Part shown: one piece after another, positions 27,507 to 35,607 of the stretch | Layout of the letters: each line of letters begins with the position of its first letter | How positions within the stretch are numbered: position 1 is the first letter of the stretch | DNA from: Komagataeibacter europaeus LMG 18890 | Lineage (GTDB): Bacteria; Pseudomonadota; Alphaproteobacteria; Acetobacterales; Acetobacteraceae | Direction: 5' to 3' | Length of the DNA: 57,746 nucleotides | NCBI RefSeq assembly: GCF_000285295.1 | Contig: NZ_CADP01000001.1 | Location: 205,644 to 263,389, forward strand | The notes under the pieces: model-generated | The model's input: only the letters and a program-made list of their open reading frames with translations | Told to the model about the DNA's origin: nothing | Database searches by the model: none | Made by a program: the position numbers and the translations under genes

Positions 27507-28535
27507 ATGCCATCCCGTCTTTCCTTTCCATGCGACATGGCCGCGCTGCGCCAGCTATGTCGTGACCTGCCGCCGCCCGACATGGGGGCGGATGCCGCCA
27601 TAACCGGGCATGACAGCCAGTTGACCAAGCCACCGGGCAGCCTGGGACGGCTGGAGGAACTGGCCCGCTGGGCCGGACAGTGGCAGCATACCGACCGCCC
27701 CCGCGCCGAACGGGTGGATATCATCGTCTTTGCCGGCAACCACGGCGTGACAGCGCAGGGCGTGACACCGTGGCCCGTTGACGTCACGCGCCAGATGGTC
27801 GCAAATTTCCGCAATGGCGGGGCCGCCATCAACCAGATCGCCCGCGTAAGCGGCGCATGCCTGCATGTGGTTGAGGTCGAGGACCTGCGCCCCACCGCCG
27901 ACATGACCCATGCCCCGGCCATGGACGAGGCGACATTCCTGCGCGCGCTGGCCGCCGGCATGCGGGCCGTGCGGCCGGATACGGACCTGCTGTGCCTGGG
28001 GGAAATGGGCATTGGCAACACGACCCCCGCCGCTGCCCTCTGTGCCGCCCTGTTTGGCGGCGGGGGCGCAAAATGGGCGGGACGCGGCACTGGTCTGGAT
28101 GACGCCGGGGTGCGGCACAAGGCGGCGGTGATCGACCGCGCACTGCACCACCACGGCATGCACCTGACCGATCCGCTGGCTATTGCGCGTTGCCTTGGCG
28201 GGCATGAGCTGGCGGCGATCATGGGGGCGGTCATCGCCGCGCGTTACGGGAACATTCCCGTTCTGCTGGACGGGTTCATCTGCACGGCGGCGGCAAGCCC
28301 GCTGGCGCTGCTGCACCCCCACGGGCTGGCGCATACCCGCCTGTCCCACTGTTCGGCCGAAGGGGGACATGCCCACCTGGCGGCAGCACTCGGCCTGTCC
28401 CCCCTGCTGGAACTGGGACTGCGGCTGGGGGAAGGGTCCGGCGCGGGGCTGGCCATTCCTCTTGTCCGTTCCGCCATCGCCTGCCTGTGCGGCATGGCGA
28501 CGTTCGCACAGGCGCGGGTCAGCGAAAAGGCATGA
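27507..28535 (+). CDS. cobT: nicotinate-nucleotide--dimethylbenzimidazole phosphoribosyltransferase
   Basis: Makes alpha-ribazole phosphate, the lower ligand of cobalamin. 342 aa. Signatures: [15 protein letters not shown] near residue 39, [17 protein letters not shown], a [31 protein letters not shown], and the C-terminal [14 protein letters not shown] that holds the catalytic Glu. Divergent from cobU; the stop overlaps the cobS start (ATGA, 4 nt). Confidence 0.97.
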   Translation: MPSRLSFPCDMAALRQLCRDLPPPDMGADAAITGHDSQLTKPPGSLGRLEELARWAGQWQHTDRPRAERVDIIVFAGNHGVTAQGVTPWPVDVTRQMVANFRNGGAAINQIARVSGACLHVVEVEDLRPTADMTHAPAMDEATFLRALAAGMRAVRPDTDLLCLGEMGIGNTTPAAALCAALFGGGGAKWAGRGTGLDDAGVRHKAAVIDRALHHHGMHLTDPLAIARCLGGHELAAIMGAVIAARYGNIPVLLDGFICTAAASPLALLHPHGLAHTRLSHCSAEGGHAHLAAALGLSPLLELGLRLGEGSGAGLAIPLVRSAIACLCGMATFAQARVSEKA

Positions 28536-29284
28536 CCATCATGGGCCGCCTGCGTGCCGACCTTGTCTGCGGGATCGGGCTGCTGACCCGCCTGCCGGTG
28601 GGGGGACTGGCGCGGGACGACCCGCCCTATTCCATGACGCGCAGCATCTGGTGCTGGCCGCTGGTCGGCGCGGGGGTGGGGGCATGCGGCGGCCTGCTTT
28701 ATGCGGGGCTGCTATGGATGGGCATCGCGCCCCTGCCTGCTGCGGGGTGGAGTGTCGGCATGCTGCTGCTGGCCTGTGGCGGACTGCATGAAGACGGGCT
28801 GGCGGACATGGCCGATGGTTGTGGCGGAGGGCAAGACAGGGCGCGCAAGCTGGAAATCATGCGTGACAGCCGGGTGGGCAGTTATGGGGTGATGGCGCTG
28901 GTCATTGCGCTGCTGGTGCGGGTTACGGCACTGGCCGCCATGCCGGGGGCCGTGGCTGTCATGGCCATGCCGGTGGCTGGTGCGCTGGCACGCGCATCCA
29001 TGGTGGTGGTGCTGTGGCGCCTGCCGCCCGCGCGCGGTGACGGGCTGGCCAGTTCCATGGCGCGCCTGCCGGGTCAGGCGCTGGCAGCCTGCATGGTTCT
29101 GGCCGCCGCAAGCGCGGTCGTACTGCTGCCCCCTGCCCGTGCGGTCCCCGCCTGCGCCGTCGCGATCATGGCGGCCCTTGTCATGTGCCGGTTCGCACGA
29201 CAGCAGGTTGGCGGCCAAACCGGAGACGTTCTTGGTGCAACGGCAGTTGTGACGGAATGTGCGATTCTGGCTGCCCTGTCCTGA
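28532..29284 (+). CDS. cobS: adenosylcobinamide-GDP ribazoletransferase (cobalamin synthase)
   Basis: Membrane enzyme joining alpha-ribazole to adenosylcobinamide-GDP, the last step of cobalamin assembly. 250 aa, starting at ATG 28532, coupled to cobT by 4 nt. Metal-binding motif [14 protein letters not shown] near residue 84, then [20 protein letters not shown], hydrophobic helices and [21 protein letters not shown] near the C-terminus. The 3' 104 nt also lie inside the oppositely directed cobC-like gene, an unusual convergent overlap. Confidence 0.95.
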   Translation: MTIMGRLRADLVCGIGLLTRLPVGGLARDDPPYSMTRSIWCWPLVGAGVGACGGLLYAGLLWMGIAPLPAAGWSVGMLLLACGGLHEDGLADMADGCGGGQDRARKLEIMRDSRVGSYGVMALVIALLVRVTALAAMPGAVAVMAMPVAGALARASMVVVLWRLPPARGDGLASSMARLPGQALAACMVLAAASAVVLLPPARAVPACAVAIMAALVMCRFARQQVGGQTGDVLGATAVVTECAILAALS

Positions 29285-29837
29285 TGCCGGGTGGCCCCTG
29301 TTCGATCACCCGCACCGAACCCATGGGCGGCGACGGGGCCAGCAGGCTACCGGGCATGCCATGGACCATCCCCTGCATGAGGCGCAGCGGCCCCCCATGG
29401 GTCAGCACGGCGCAGGACTGGCCATACTGCTGCATATCATTCCAGAACTGCCGGACACGGGCGCGCAGGTCGCGACCGCTTTCGCCACCCGGGGGGGTGA
29501 AATCACTAACATCGGCCGCCCATGCATCAAGCGCGGTACGTGAAATGTGAGTCCATGGACGACCTTCCCATTCGCCAAAGCTGATTTCACGCAGACGTGA
29601 ATCCACCTTCAGTTCCAGGTTCATGAACTCCGCCACCCGTTCCGCCACCATCTGGCAGCGCCGGGCCGGTGAAGAGAACAGAATCCTGCATCCCACCCCC
29701 TGCATGACGGTGCGCAAACCATCGGCCATGCGCTCCCATCCATCCGCCAGGGCAACGTCCCGCTGGCCGTAACACAGGCCTTCCGCCCCGATGACCGCGG
29801 GATGGCGCGCCAGCACAATTGCAAAACGGTCAGTCAT
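29181..29837 (-). CDS. cobC: histidine phosphatase, probable alpha-ribazole phosphatase (CobC type)
   Basis: 218-aa phosphoglycerate-mutase-like phosphatase. ARHP near residue 10 gives the catalytic RH pair (Pro in place of the usual Gly/Thr), followed by [13 protein letters not shown] typical of CobC, a second site [15 protein letters not shown] (Arg and Glu), and the second catalytic His in [10 protein letters not shown]. The ATG at 29837 has AGGAG just upstream. Its role, removing the phosphate of alpha-ribazole-5'-P, is inferred from the cob neighbours. The last ~35 residues lie inside cobS on the other strand, so the C-terminal part is unusually long and low in conservation. Confidence 0.82.
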   Translation of the reverse strand: MTDRFAIVLARHPAVIGAEGLCYGQRDVALADGWERMADGLRTVMQGVGCRILFSSPARRCQMVAERVAEFMNLELKVDSRLREISFGEWEGRPWTHISRTALDAWAADVSDFTPPGGESGRDLRARVRQFWNDMQQYGQSCAVLTHGGPLRLMQGMVHGMPGSLLAPSPPMGSVRVIEQGPPGIRTGQPESHIPSQLPLHQERLRFGRQPAVVRTGT

Positions 29838-30112
29838 CCGCTCCTGCCTTCCAATCTGTCCTTCTGAACATCCGCGAAGTTCGTGAACATCGCCATAAGT
29901 CGGATAAGGGGGCAGCCCCCCGATAAGGACATGCCACTTTTTTGCCCTACGATGCCGGGGCAGGATCGATACCGACAAACAGGACTAAATAAAGCCTGTT
30001 TACAAAAAGGTATGTATTCTGCATATCGGCATCTGTACATTAACACATTCCAATTTGCTGATACCCTGGGTCTGCACATTCCCGTTCCCAGACCGGAAGG
30101 ATAACGAGCATC

Positions 30113-31378
30113 ATGCGGATATGGGCCAGTGCCTGCCTGCTTCTGTGCCTGCCGGCAAGCGCGATCGCCGCTGGCCTGTTCAGTGCCGTCCATCCCACAC
30201 TGGCGTGTGGGGATGATGCCATCCTGCGTACCCTGTCCGACCGGACCATCGCCGCGCAGCAGTCACCCGCATCGCGCAGGACGCTGATCCGGCAGGGCGA
30301 CTGCCATAATGTCACGCCCGATATCCGCTGGGAAAAAATAGCCAACCGCAACGGCCTGCCGCTGATGCGGCGCGTGCCGCCGGTGCCGGGCCTGCCGCCG
30401 CTGTATTTCATGACGGGCGACATCGTCCCCATCGGGTCCGTCCCGTCCCCCGCGGCCGAGGAACGCCCTGCCCCCCGCGCCCCGGTCGCGCCCCCCGCGC
30501 CCGCCGCCGTCGATACGCCCACCCCCACCGGCCCGCAGCATACCGAAGCGGACGACAGTCCGCCCCCTGCCCCGCCGGTCATCGTGCAGCAGGCGGAAAC
30601 GCCGCGACCGACCGACATCTTTTTCATGACGCGCGGTTTCCAGAAACTGGGATCGCTGATCCTGACGCTGATGCTGGTCTGCGGGACGGGATGGATCATG
30701 GTCCTGATCCTGCGGGCATGCTGGCTCATGGCGCGGCGGCGCAGGGCCATCAGGATCTGCCTGGAACTGGCGCAGCGGCATTCCGCCATGCTGGGACGGT
30801 GGTACCAGAACGCGCATGACACGACGGCGGCCGCGCACTCCCATACCTCATGGCCAACATATCTGGACCGCTTCGTGCGCAGCACGCTGCTGCCCACCCT
30901 GACGCGGCAAGGATATCACACGCTGTGGCCCAGCATTCACAAGACCGTGCAGGGACACATCACCACCCTGGCCGCCAGCACGTCCAGCAAGCCGGCCGTC
31001 GCCATTACGCCCTGCACCTATCACCAGGACATGAACCAGGCGGAATACGCCGCCTTCTGTTCACAATGGATTGAAAAGGCGGGATGGGATACCCACCCCC
31101 CGGTGGCCACGGGCCTGGGGTCCGTCATCCAGTGCAACCGCAACAACCTGAAAATGCTGGTGCACTGCTGGATGGATCGCAAGCCGGTGCATGATGACGT
31201 GATCTGGCAGGGTATAAAGGAAAAAACCGACAGCAAGGCCAGCGTGGGCGCGATCGTATCCAATGCGCCCTATACGCAAGAGGCGCTGCAACTGGGCAAG
31301 AAACACCGTATCTTCCTGCTCCATCATGAAGATGTGTTCAAATTCGTATCGGGCATAGAAGTGCCCGATGTCGCCTGA
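30113..31378 (+). CDS. membrane-anchored protein with degenerate Mrr-like nuclease domain
   Basis: 421 aa, not recognised as a named family. Signal peptide-like N-terminus (MRIWASACLLLCLPASAIAA), an extracytoplasmic part with a few Cys, a Pro/Ala-rich linker (about residues 106-165), one strong membrane helix at about 179-206, basic residues after it (MARRRRAIR), and a cytoplasmic C-terminal domain (about 305-415). That domain follows the Mrr_cat order: MNQAEYAAFCSQWIEKAGWDT (alpha helix, then beta), GLGSVIQ, LKMLVHCWMDRKPVHDDVI, IVSNAPYTQEALQLGKKHRIFLLHHEDV. The catalytic Asp and QxK of active nucleases are replaced, the core reading HCW. Thus likely a binding or structural domain. Promoter region of 275 nt before it; convergent with the next gene. 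Confidence 0.75.
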   Translation: MRIWASACLLLCLPASAIAAGLFSAVHPTLACGDDAILRTLSDRTIAAQQSPASRRTLIRQGDCHNVTPDIRWEKIANRNGLPLMRRVPPVPGLPPLYFMTGDIVPIGSVPSPAAEERPAPRAPVAPPAPAAVDTPTPTGPQHTEADDSPPPAPPVIVQQAETPRPTDIFFMTRGFQKLGSLILTLMLVCGTGWIMVLILRACWLMARRRRAIRICLELAQRHSAMLGRWYQNAHDTTAAAHSHTSWPTYLDRFVRSTLLPTLTRQGYHTLWPSIHKTVQGHITTLAASTSSKPAVAITPCTYHQDMNQAEYAAFCSQWIEKAGWDTHPPVATGLGSVIQCNRNNLKMLVHCWMDRKPVHDDVIWQGIKEKTDSKASVGAIVSNAPYTQEALQLGKKHRIFLLHHEDVFKFVSGIEVPDVA

Positions 31379-31403
31379 AGTCCCCACGCAAACGTAGCGC
31401 CCG

Positions 31404-32300
31404 TCATTCCCGCCGCGCCTGACGGGCGGCAAGCGCGTTGAAGCACAGCGCCGCGCCCTGTGCCTGAACAGGGTTGCCATCCAGAAAACGGGTATCATCC
31501 TCACGCTTCTGCCCGGTCATGCGCTGGCTGCAGTAATCGAACAGCGTACGGCTGTCACGCACGCGCGTGCAGTTCAGCAAGCCGACAAAACTGACATATC
31601 CCGCATGGTCACGCAGTCCCGTGACATAGGCTGCGCACTGTTTCAGGACAGGCGGGGCAATCCGGCGGGACATGATGGTGGCGTATGCCGCTTCTTCGCG
31701 CGTTGTGCAGGCATTCACCCCCGCACTGTCATGATGGAGGGTGCAGTACTGCGCCACAGCCCCATGCAGGTACCCCCCTTCGGCCGCACTGTGCGCCCAC
31801 TGCGCATCCGCCGCCCGGCGGTAACTGAACACCGCCGCCGCGCGATCGGGCGTAATGGCCCGAAACGGCACGGGACGTGATCCGCAATACAGGGTCATGC
31901 GATAGCTGTCCGCATCATCGGGCTGGCTGGCAAAATCCAGATAGACCGGATTGAGCGGCGGCGGGCAGAGCATCCGCCCCGATGGCAGGGTCGGGTTCTG
32001 TCCATAATCCACCTTGTACACAAGATGGCTGTCCCCGCCCCGTTCCAGCGATACTTCCAGAAGTTCGCCATTTGTAAAATCGATCCCGCTTTCCGACAGC
32101 CGCAGTTCCCCTGTCGTGGCGGCGGTCTGGCTGTCCTGCGGGCGCAGCACGAAATACTGCGGGGCGTCCCGTGTCAGTTCGCTGCCTTCAAAACGCTCGT
32201 TATCGGCACGGGCGGGCACTGTTGCCAGACCGGCAACCACCAGCGCCCCCATGATCACACCGGCGCATAATACCCGCCGTGCAGATTCCTTTTTAAGCAT
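31404..32300 (-). CDS. secreted Cys-containing protein of unknown function
   Basis: About 298 aa from ATG 32300 (MLKKESARR); a GTG six codons upstream (32318) is also possible. The N-terminus is a signal peptide (VLCAGVIMGALVVAGLATVPARA). The mature protein starts DNERFEGSELTRDAPQYFVLRPQ and has a first half with alternating strands (GIDFTNGELLEVSLERGGDSHLVYKVD), then a second half with about ten Cys spaced as likely disulfides (CPPPL, LYCGS, YCTLHHDS, ACTTREE, QCAAYVTGL, NCTRVRD, DYCSQRM, CFNAL). No family recognised. It ends 25 nt from the end of the membrane pseudonuclease gene, convergently. Confidence 0.7.
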   Translation of the reverse strand: MLKKESARRVLCAGVIMGALVVAGLATVPARADNERFEGSELTRDAPQYFVLRPQDSQTAATTGELRLSESGIDFTNGELLEVSLERGGDSHLVYKVDYGQNPTLPSGRMLCPPPLNPVYLDFASQPDDADSYRMTLYCGSRPVPFRAITPDRAAAVFSYRRAADAQWAHSAAEGGYLHGAVAQYCTLHHDSAGVNACTTREEAAYATIMSRRIAPPVLKQCAAYVTGLRDHAGYVSFVGLLNCTRVRDSRTLFDYCSQRMTGQKREDDTRFLDGNPVQAQGAALCFNALAARQARRE

Positions 32301-32703
32301 GTCGAAAGGCTTTCTCACTGATTAACCATTGTGCATTTACTGCCAAAGTTTTGGAAAAAATGTTTAATTTTTAATCATAGCGCTTTTATTAAGGCATCCG
32401 TACTTGTCAGTGGTTATTTCGTATGACAATGTTCATGACAGAACAACCAATTGATGCTGCATGATATTTCGTTCTGTTTCTGCCCCGTTCCATATCCTGT
32501 CCCATGCAAATGCCCTGTTTCCGGCGGCGGTGGCCCGCCATCCGATACCGGAAACAGGGACTGCATATTTTTTATACAGTTCCCTTCACGGAGACCGTGC
32601 AGATGCCTGCTGAATTCACGGTAAGCCCTTCGCTTTCCATCCTGGCGGAAACAGTCCCTTCGTTCTTCCCTTCCCCCGCGCCGACCATGGCGGAGACCAG
32701 AGC
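32301..32703. other. Leader/intergenic region upstream of the asparagine permease, with a long hairpin
   Basis: About 400 nt. The first 150 are AT-rich and divergent from the secreted-protein gene. At 32513-32559 a perfect 12-bp inverted repeat (CCCTGTTTCCGG / CCGGAAACAGGG) forms a long hairpin, followed by ACTGCATATTTTTTATACAGT (a second stem with six T), and CACGGAGACCGTG at 32587-32599. A 67-codon open frame (32504-32707) starts before the hairpin and ends overlapping the permease ATG (ATGA). Whether it is a leader peptide is unproven. Confidence 0.55.
32513..32580 (+). promoter_or_regulatory. Candidate attenuator-like hairpin pair in the asparagine permease leader
   Basis: Two consecutive stems: the 12-bp perfect stem at 32513-32524/32548-32559 and a weaker ACTG-ATA / TAT-CAGT stem at 32560-32580 with an internal T6. 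The order (stem then T-run) is terminator-like within a transcribed leader. Only inference connects it to control of the permease. Confidence 0.4.
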
Positions 32704-34155
32704 ATGAGCAAACCGGACCCCGCGCTGGAAGACAGCATCCCCATCATACCTGAAGATGACGATGGCTATCACAAGGGGCTGGGCGCGCGCCAGATCCAGA
32801 TGATCGCCGTGGGTGGCGCGATCGGGACGGGCCTGTTCATGGGGGCCGGGTCGCGCCTGCAGGTGGCTGGCCCCTCGCTGGCGCTGGTCTATCTTATATG
32901 TGGCGTGTTCTCGTTCCTGATCATGCGTGCGCTGGGTGAACTGGTGATGTACCGCCCCACCTGCGGCAGCTTCGTATCGTATGCACGGGAATTCCTGGGG
33001 GAGAAGGCCGCCTTTGTCGCAGGCTGGCTGTCCTTCATGAACTGGGCCACGACCGGGATCGTCGATATCACGGCAGTGGCGATGTACATGCATTTCTGGG
33101 GTACGTTCGCCGCCGTGCCGCAATGGGTGTTCGCCCTTATGGCGCTATGTATCGTCACCACGCTGAACATGGTGGGGGTCAGGTGGTTCGGGGAGATCGA
33201 ATTCTGGTTTTCCCTCATCAAGATCGTGGCGCTGTGCCTGTTCCTGGTCATTGGCAGTGTCATCCTGGGCGTGCGCATGCCGGTGGGCGGCCACACGACG
33301 GGGCTGCACCTGATTGCCGATAATGGCGGCATTTTCCCCCATGGCCTGATCGCCAGCCTGCTGCTGATACAGGGGGTGGTGTTCGCCTATTCCGGTATTG
33401 AACTGATCGGGACGGCGGCCGGGGAATGCGCGGATGTACGCACCGTGCTGCCCCGCAGCATCAACAGTGTCATCTGGCGTATCGGCCTGTTCTACGTGCT
33501 GTCGGTCGTGTTGCTGGTCAACCTGCTGCCATGGACGGCCTATCATGGTGGAACCAGTCCGTTCGTAACCTTTTTCCAGGCCCTGGGCGTACCCGGCGTT
33601 GATACGATCATGAACATCGTGGTGCTGACCGCGGCATTGTCCAGCCTGAATTCCGGCCTGTATTCCACCGGGCGCGTGCTGCGCGCCATGGCGCTGGGCG
33701 GGGCCGCACCGCAATCCCTTGCCCGCATGAATGCAAGTTCGGTGCCCGCAAACGGCATCTGGCTGACAGTCGCGGTCTATCTGGTGGGGGTCGGGCTGAA
33801 CTATGTCGTCCCGTCACAGGTGTTTGAAATCGTGCTGAACATGGCCGCGATCGGCATCATCAGCACGTGGGGTTTCATCGTGGTGAGCCAGATGAAACTG
33901 CGCCAGGCGGTCCGCAGCGGGCGCATCCGGTCAGCCGGTTTTGAAATGCCTGGGGCGCCCTTCACCTCATGGCTGACGCTTGGCTTTCTGGCCAGCGTTC
34001 TGGTGCTGATGCTGTTTGACTACCCCAACGGCACCTGCACGCTGGCCACCATGCCCGTGGTCGCCATCATGCTGGTGCTGGGATGGAAATACCTCAGCAG
34101 CAACGGCACGACATCAGACAGCACGGGCGAACAGCCACGGATCCCGACCACCTGA
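32704..34155 (+). CDS. ansP: amino acid permease, asparagine-type (AnsP-like)
   Basis: 483-aa APC-superfamily inner-membrane permease with about 12 helices. It matches AnsP in YHKGLGARQIQMIAVGGAIGTGLFMGAG near residue 22, GPSLALVYLICGVFSFLIMRALGELVMYRPTCGSFVSYA, WATTGIVDITAVAMY, VGVRWFGEIEFWFSLIKIVAL, and GIELIGTAAGECADVRTVLPRSINSVIWRI. The ribosome site GGAG lies 8 nt before ATG 32704. L-asparagine import is inferred from similarity and from the asparaginase gene 1.5 kb downstream. Ends before a strong hairpin at 34163. Confidence 0.9.
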   Translation: MSKPDPALEDSIPIIPEDDDGYHKGLGARQIQMIAVGGAIGTGLFMGAGSRLQVAGPSLALVYLICGVFSFLIMRALGELVMYRPTCGSFVSYAREFLGEKAAFVAGWLSFMNWATTGIVDITAVAMYMHFWGTFAAVPQWVFALMALCIVTTLNMVGVRWFGEIEFWFSLIKIVALCLFLVIGSVILGVRMPVGGHTTGLHLIADNGGIFPHGLIASLLLIQGVVFAYSGIELIGTAAGECADVRTVLPRSINSVIWRIGLFYVLSVVLLVNLLPWTAYHGGTSPFVTFFQALGVPGVDTIMNIVVLTAALSSLNSGLYSTGRVLRAMALGGAAPQSLARMNASSVPANGIWLTVAVYLVGVGLNYVVPSQVFEIVLNMAAIGIISTWGFIVVSQMKLRQAVRSGRIRSAGFEMPGAPFTSWLTLGFLASVLVLMLFDYPNGTCTLATMPVVAIMLVLGWKYLSSNGTTSDSTGEQPRIPTT

Positions 34156-34162
34156 AAGGAAA

Positions 34163-34192
34163 CTGGCGGGGGAACTGCCATTCCCCCGCCAG
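34163..34192 (+). terminator. Strong hairpin after ansP
   Basis: CTGGCGGGGGAA / TTCCCCCGCCAG with a 6-nt loop, 8 nt after the stop codon. There is no T-run, so it may be a 3'-end stabiliser rather than a classical terminator. Confidence 0.6.
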
Positions 34193-34488
34193 ATCAACCG
34201 GCCTGCCGGCCAGGGAGCACAGCATTGATGTCCTGATATCCCCATACCTGCCGCTGCAGCGCATGTAGCAGACACCCCAACCCTGCCCCCAATACCAGCA
34301 AGGCCCGGCACGCACTGCCATGCGTGAAGGGACGCCCCGATCAGGAAATGGCCACAACCATGATTTCCTTCATACGTGCCCACGCCGACAGGCGGCGGGG
34401 CAGCGCATCCCTGCGCAATGCAACCGCATTACCACATGATGCCGGTCGCCCCCGCAAACGAGCATCATATATTTCGATATCGGAATCA
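34193..34488. other. Region between ansP and the outer-membrane protein gene
   Basis: Roughly 300 nt. The next reading frame is open from an ATG at 34324, but the first credible signal peptide begins at 34489, so 34324-34488 may be leader or an N-terminal extension. Apart from an imperfect GCCTGCCGGC palindrome at about 34202 nothing notable was seen. Confidence 0.4.
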
Positions 34489-35490
34489 ATGTTATTTGTT
34501 GCGGTATCGATTGCATCGACCTGCGCCGGCCTGCCCACGGCCCATGCGGGTGGCACGGGGAATGGCACGGCCGCCGGGTCACAGGGACTGCATGAGGATT
34601 ATGCCCAGTGGTACACCGGGTCACTGGTATCACCGTCGGGCGCCCTGACGAAAAAGGGCGTGTTCGCGTGGGAACCCTATTTCGCCTATAGCCAGCCTGT
34701 CGGCTACCTGGACAGCACGGGACGGGGCATGTCGCTGAAGGACAAGGCGCATAGTGTATCGAACTTCACGCTGTACAAGTATTCCATCACCAATTCGATC
34801 AGCCTGCAGATGACACCGGACATAAGCTATGGCTGGCGCAGGGGGCACCATGGCGGCACGACCAGCGGGCTGAAAATGGGCGACCTGCCGGTGGATGTGA
34901 TGTGGCGCTACCTTGATGCCGACCCGAAGCGTTACATCCCGGCCCTCAGCCTGTTCGTGGGGGTGGCGTTTCCATCGGGTGACTACACCAAGCTGGGACG
35001 GGATGAGGACGGGGTGGGCACCGGCACCTACACCTTTCGCGTGGCGCTGACGGAACAGTCCACCTATACCCTGCCCGGTCATCATGAACTGCGGCTGCGC
35101 ATGTGGGGCACGTTCCGTCGCGCGCTGACGCAGGCGCATATTGCCGATGTCAGCAGCTATGGCACCTCGGCCGGGTTCCGGGGGCTGGCGCATCCGGGCA
35201 TGTACGGGGAAAGCGGCTTTTCGCTGGAATATGGCGTCAACCAGAAATGGGTGATCGCCATGGACATGGCCCGCGACTGGGCCAACGGGTCCGTGGTGCG
35301 CGGTTACAATGCACAGGGAAAATACCAGAACATTCTGGGGCAGGCATCGGGGGACTGGGTCATCGCCCCTGCGGTCGAATATAACTGGTCCCCCCGCTTT
35401 GGCGTCATTGCCGGTGTCACCGCGATGTTTGCGGGTCACAATACCGGACAGGTCATTTCACCGCAGGTCGCGTTCAACAGCGTGTTCTGA
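34489..35490 (+). CDS. outer-membrane beta-barrel-like protein (MetA-pathway phenol-degradation-like family)
   Basis: 333 aa from the ATG at 34489, which begins a signal peptide (MLFVAVSIASTCAGLPTAHAG); the frame also opens at 34324, adding 55 basic residues. The mature part has alternating hydrophobic/polar strands rich in aromatic residues and Gly (KKGVFAWEPYFAYS, ISLQMTPDISYGWRRGHHGG, YIPALSLFVGVAFPSGDYTKLGRDEDGVGTGTYTFRVALTEQS, GVNQKWVIAMDMARDW, FGVIAGVTAMFAG, ISPQVAFNSVF), ending with Phe as many outer membrane barrels do. The pattern LFVGVAFPSGDY resembles MetA_deg-type transporters. Substrate unknown. Possibly a porin for asparagine use, by position only. Confidence 0.75.
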   Translation: MLFVAVSIASTCAGLPTAHAGGTGNGTAAGSQGLHEDYAQWYTGSLVSPSGALTKKGVFAWEPYFAYSQPVGYLDSTGRGMSLKDKAHSVSNFTLYKYSITNSISLQMTPDISYGWRRGHHGGTTSGLKMGDLPVDVMWRYLDADPKRYIPALSLFVGVAFPSGDYTKLGRDEDGVGTGTYTFRVALTEQSTYTLPGHHELRLRMWGTFRRALTQAHIADVSSYGTSAGFRGLAHPGMYGESGFSLEYGVNQKWVIAMDMARDWANGSVVRGYNAQGKYQNILGQASGDWVIAPAVEYNWSPRFGVIAGVTAMFAGHNTGQVISPQVAFNSVF

Positions 35491-35515
35491 TGCCGCCGGC
35501 ATATTCAGAATGACA

Positions 35516-35594
35516 AAGGTTTTTGGGTACCGCCATTTTCAAAGGGCGGCCTTACCTGAAGCTTTTTGAAAAACGCTTCACCAAAACCTTCTTT
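35516..35594. repeat. Intergenic palindromic element, copy R4 (inverted orientation)
   Basis: Reads AAAGGTTTTTGGGTACCGCCATTTTCAAAGGGCGGC... and closes with CTTCACCAAAACCTT: the reverse complement plan of R2, with outer arms AAGGTTTTTGG / CCAAAACCTT, one GC-rich inner hairpin (CCGCC / GGCGG) and one GAAGCTTTTTGAAAAACGCTTC hairpin. It sits between convergent genes (outer-membrane protein and asparaginase) and probably terminates both. Confidence 0.72.
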
Positions 35595-35607
35595 CCGGAC
35601 CCATCAT

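Noticed and set aside
27455-28234. N-terminal extension of the cobU frame
   Set aside because: Antisense to cobT; the real start at 27454 has GGAGG five nt before the ATG.
32504-32707. 67-codon frame overlapping the ansP start as a definite gene
   Set aside because: No ribosome site and coding bias is weak; kept only as a possible leader in the findings.
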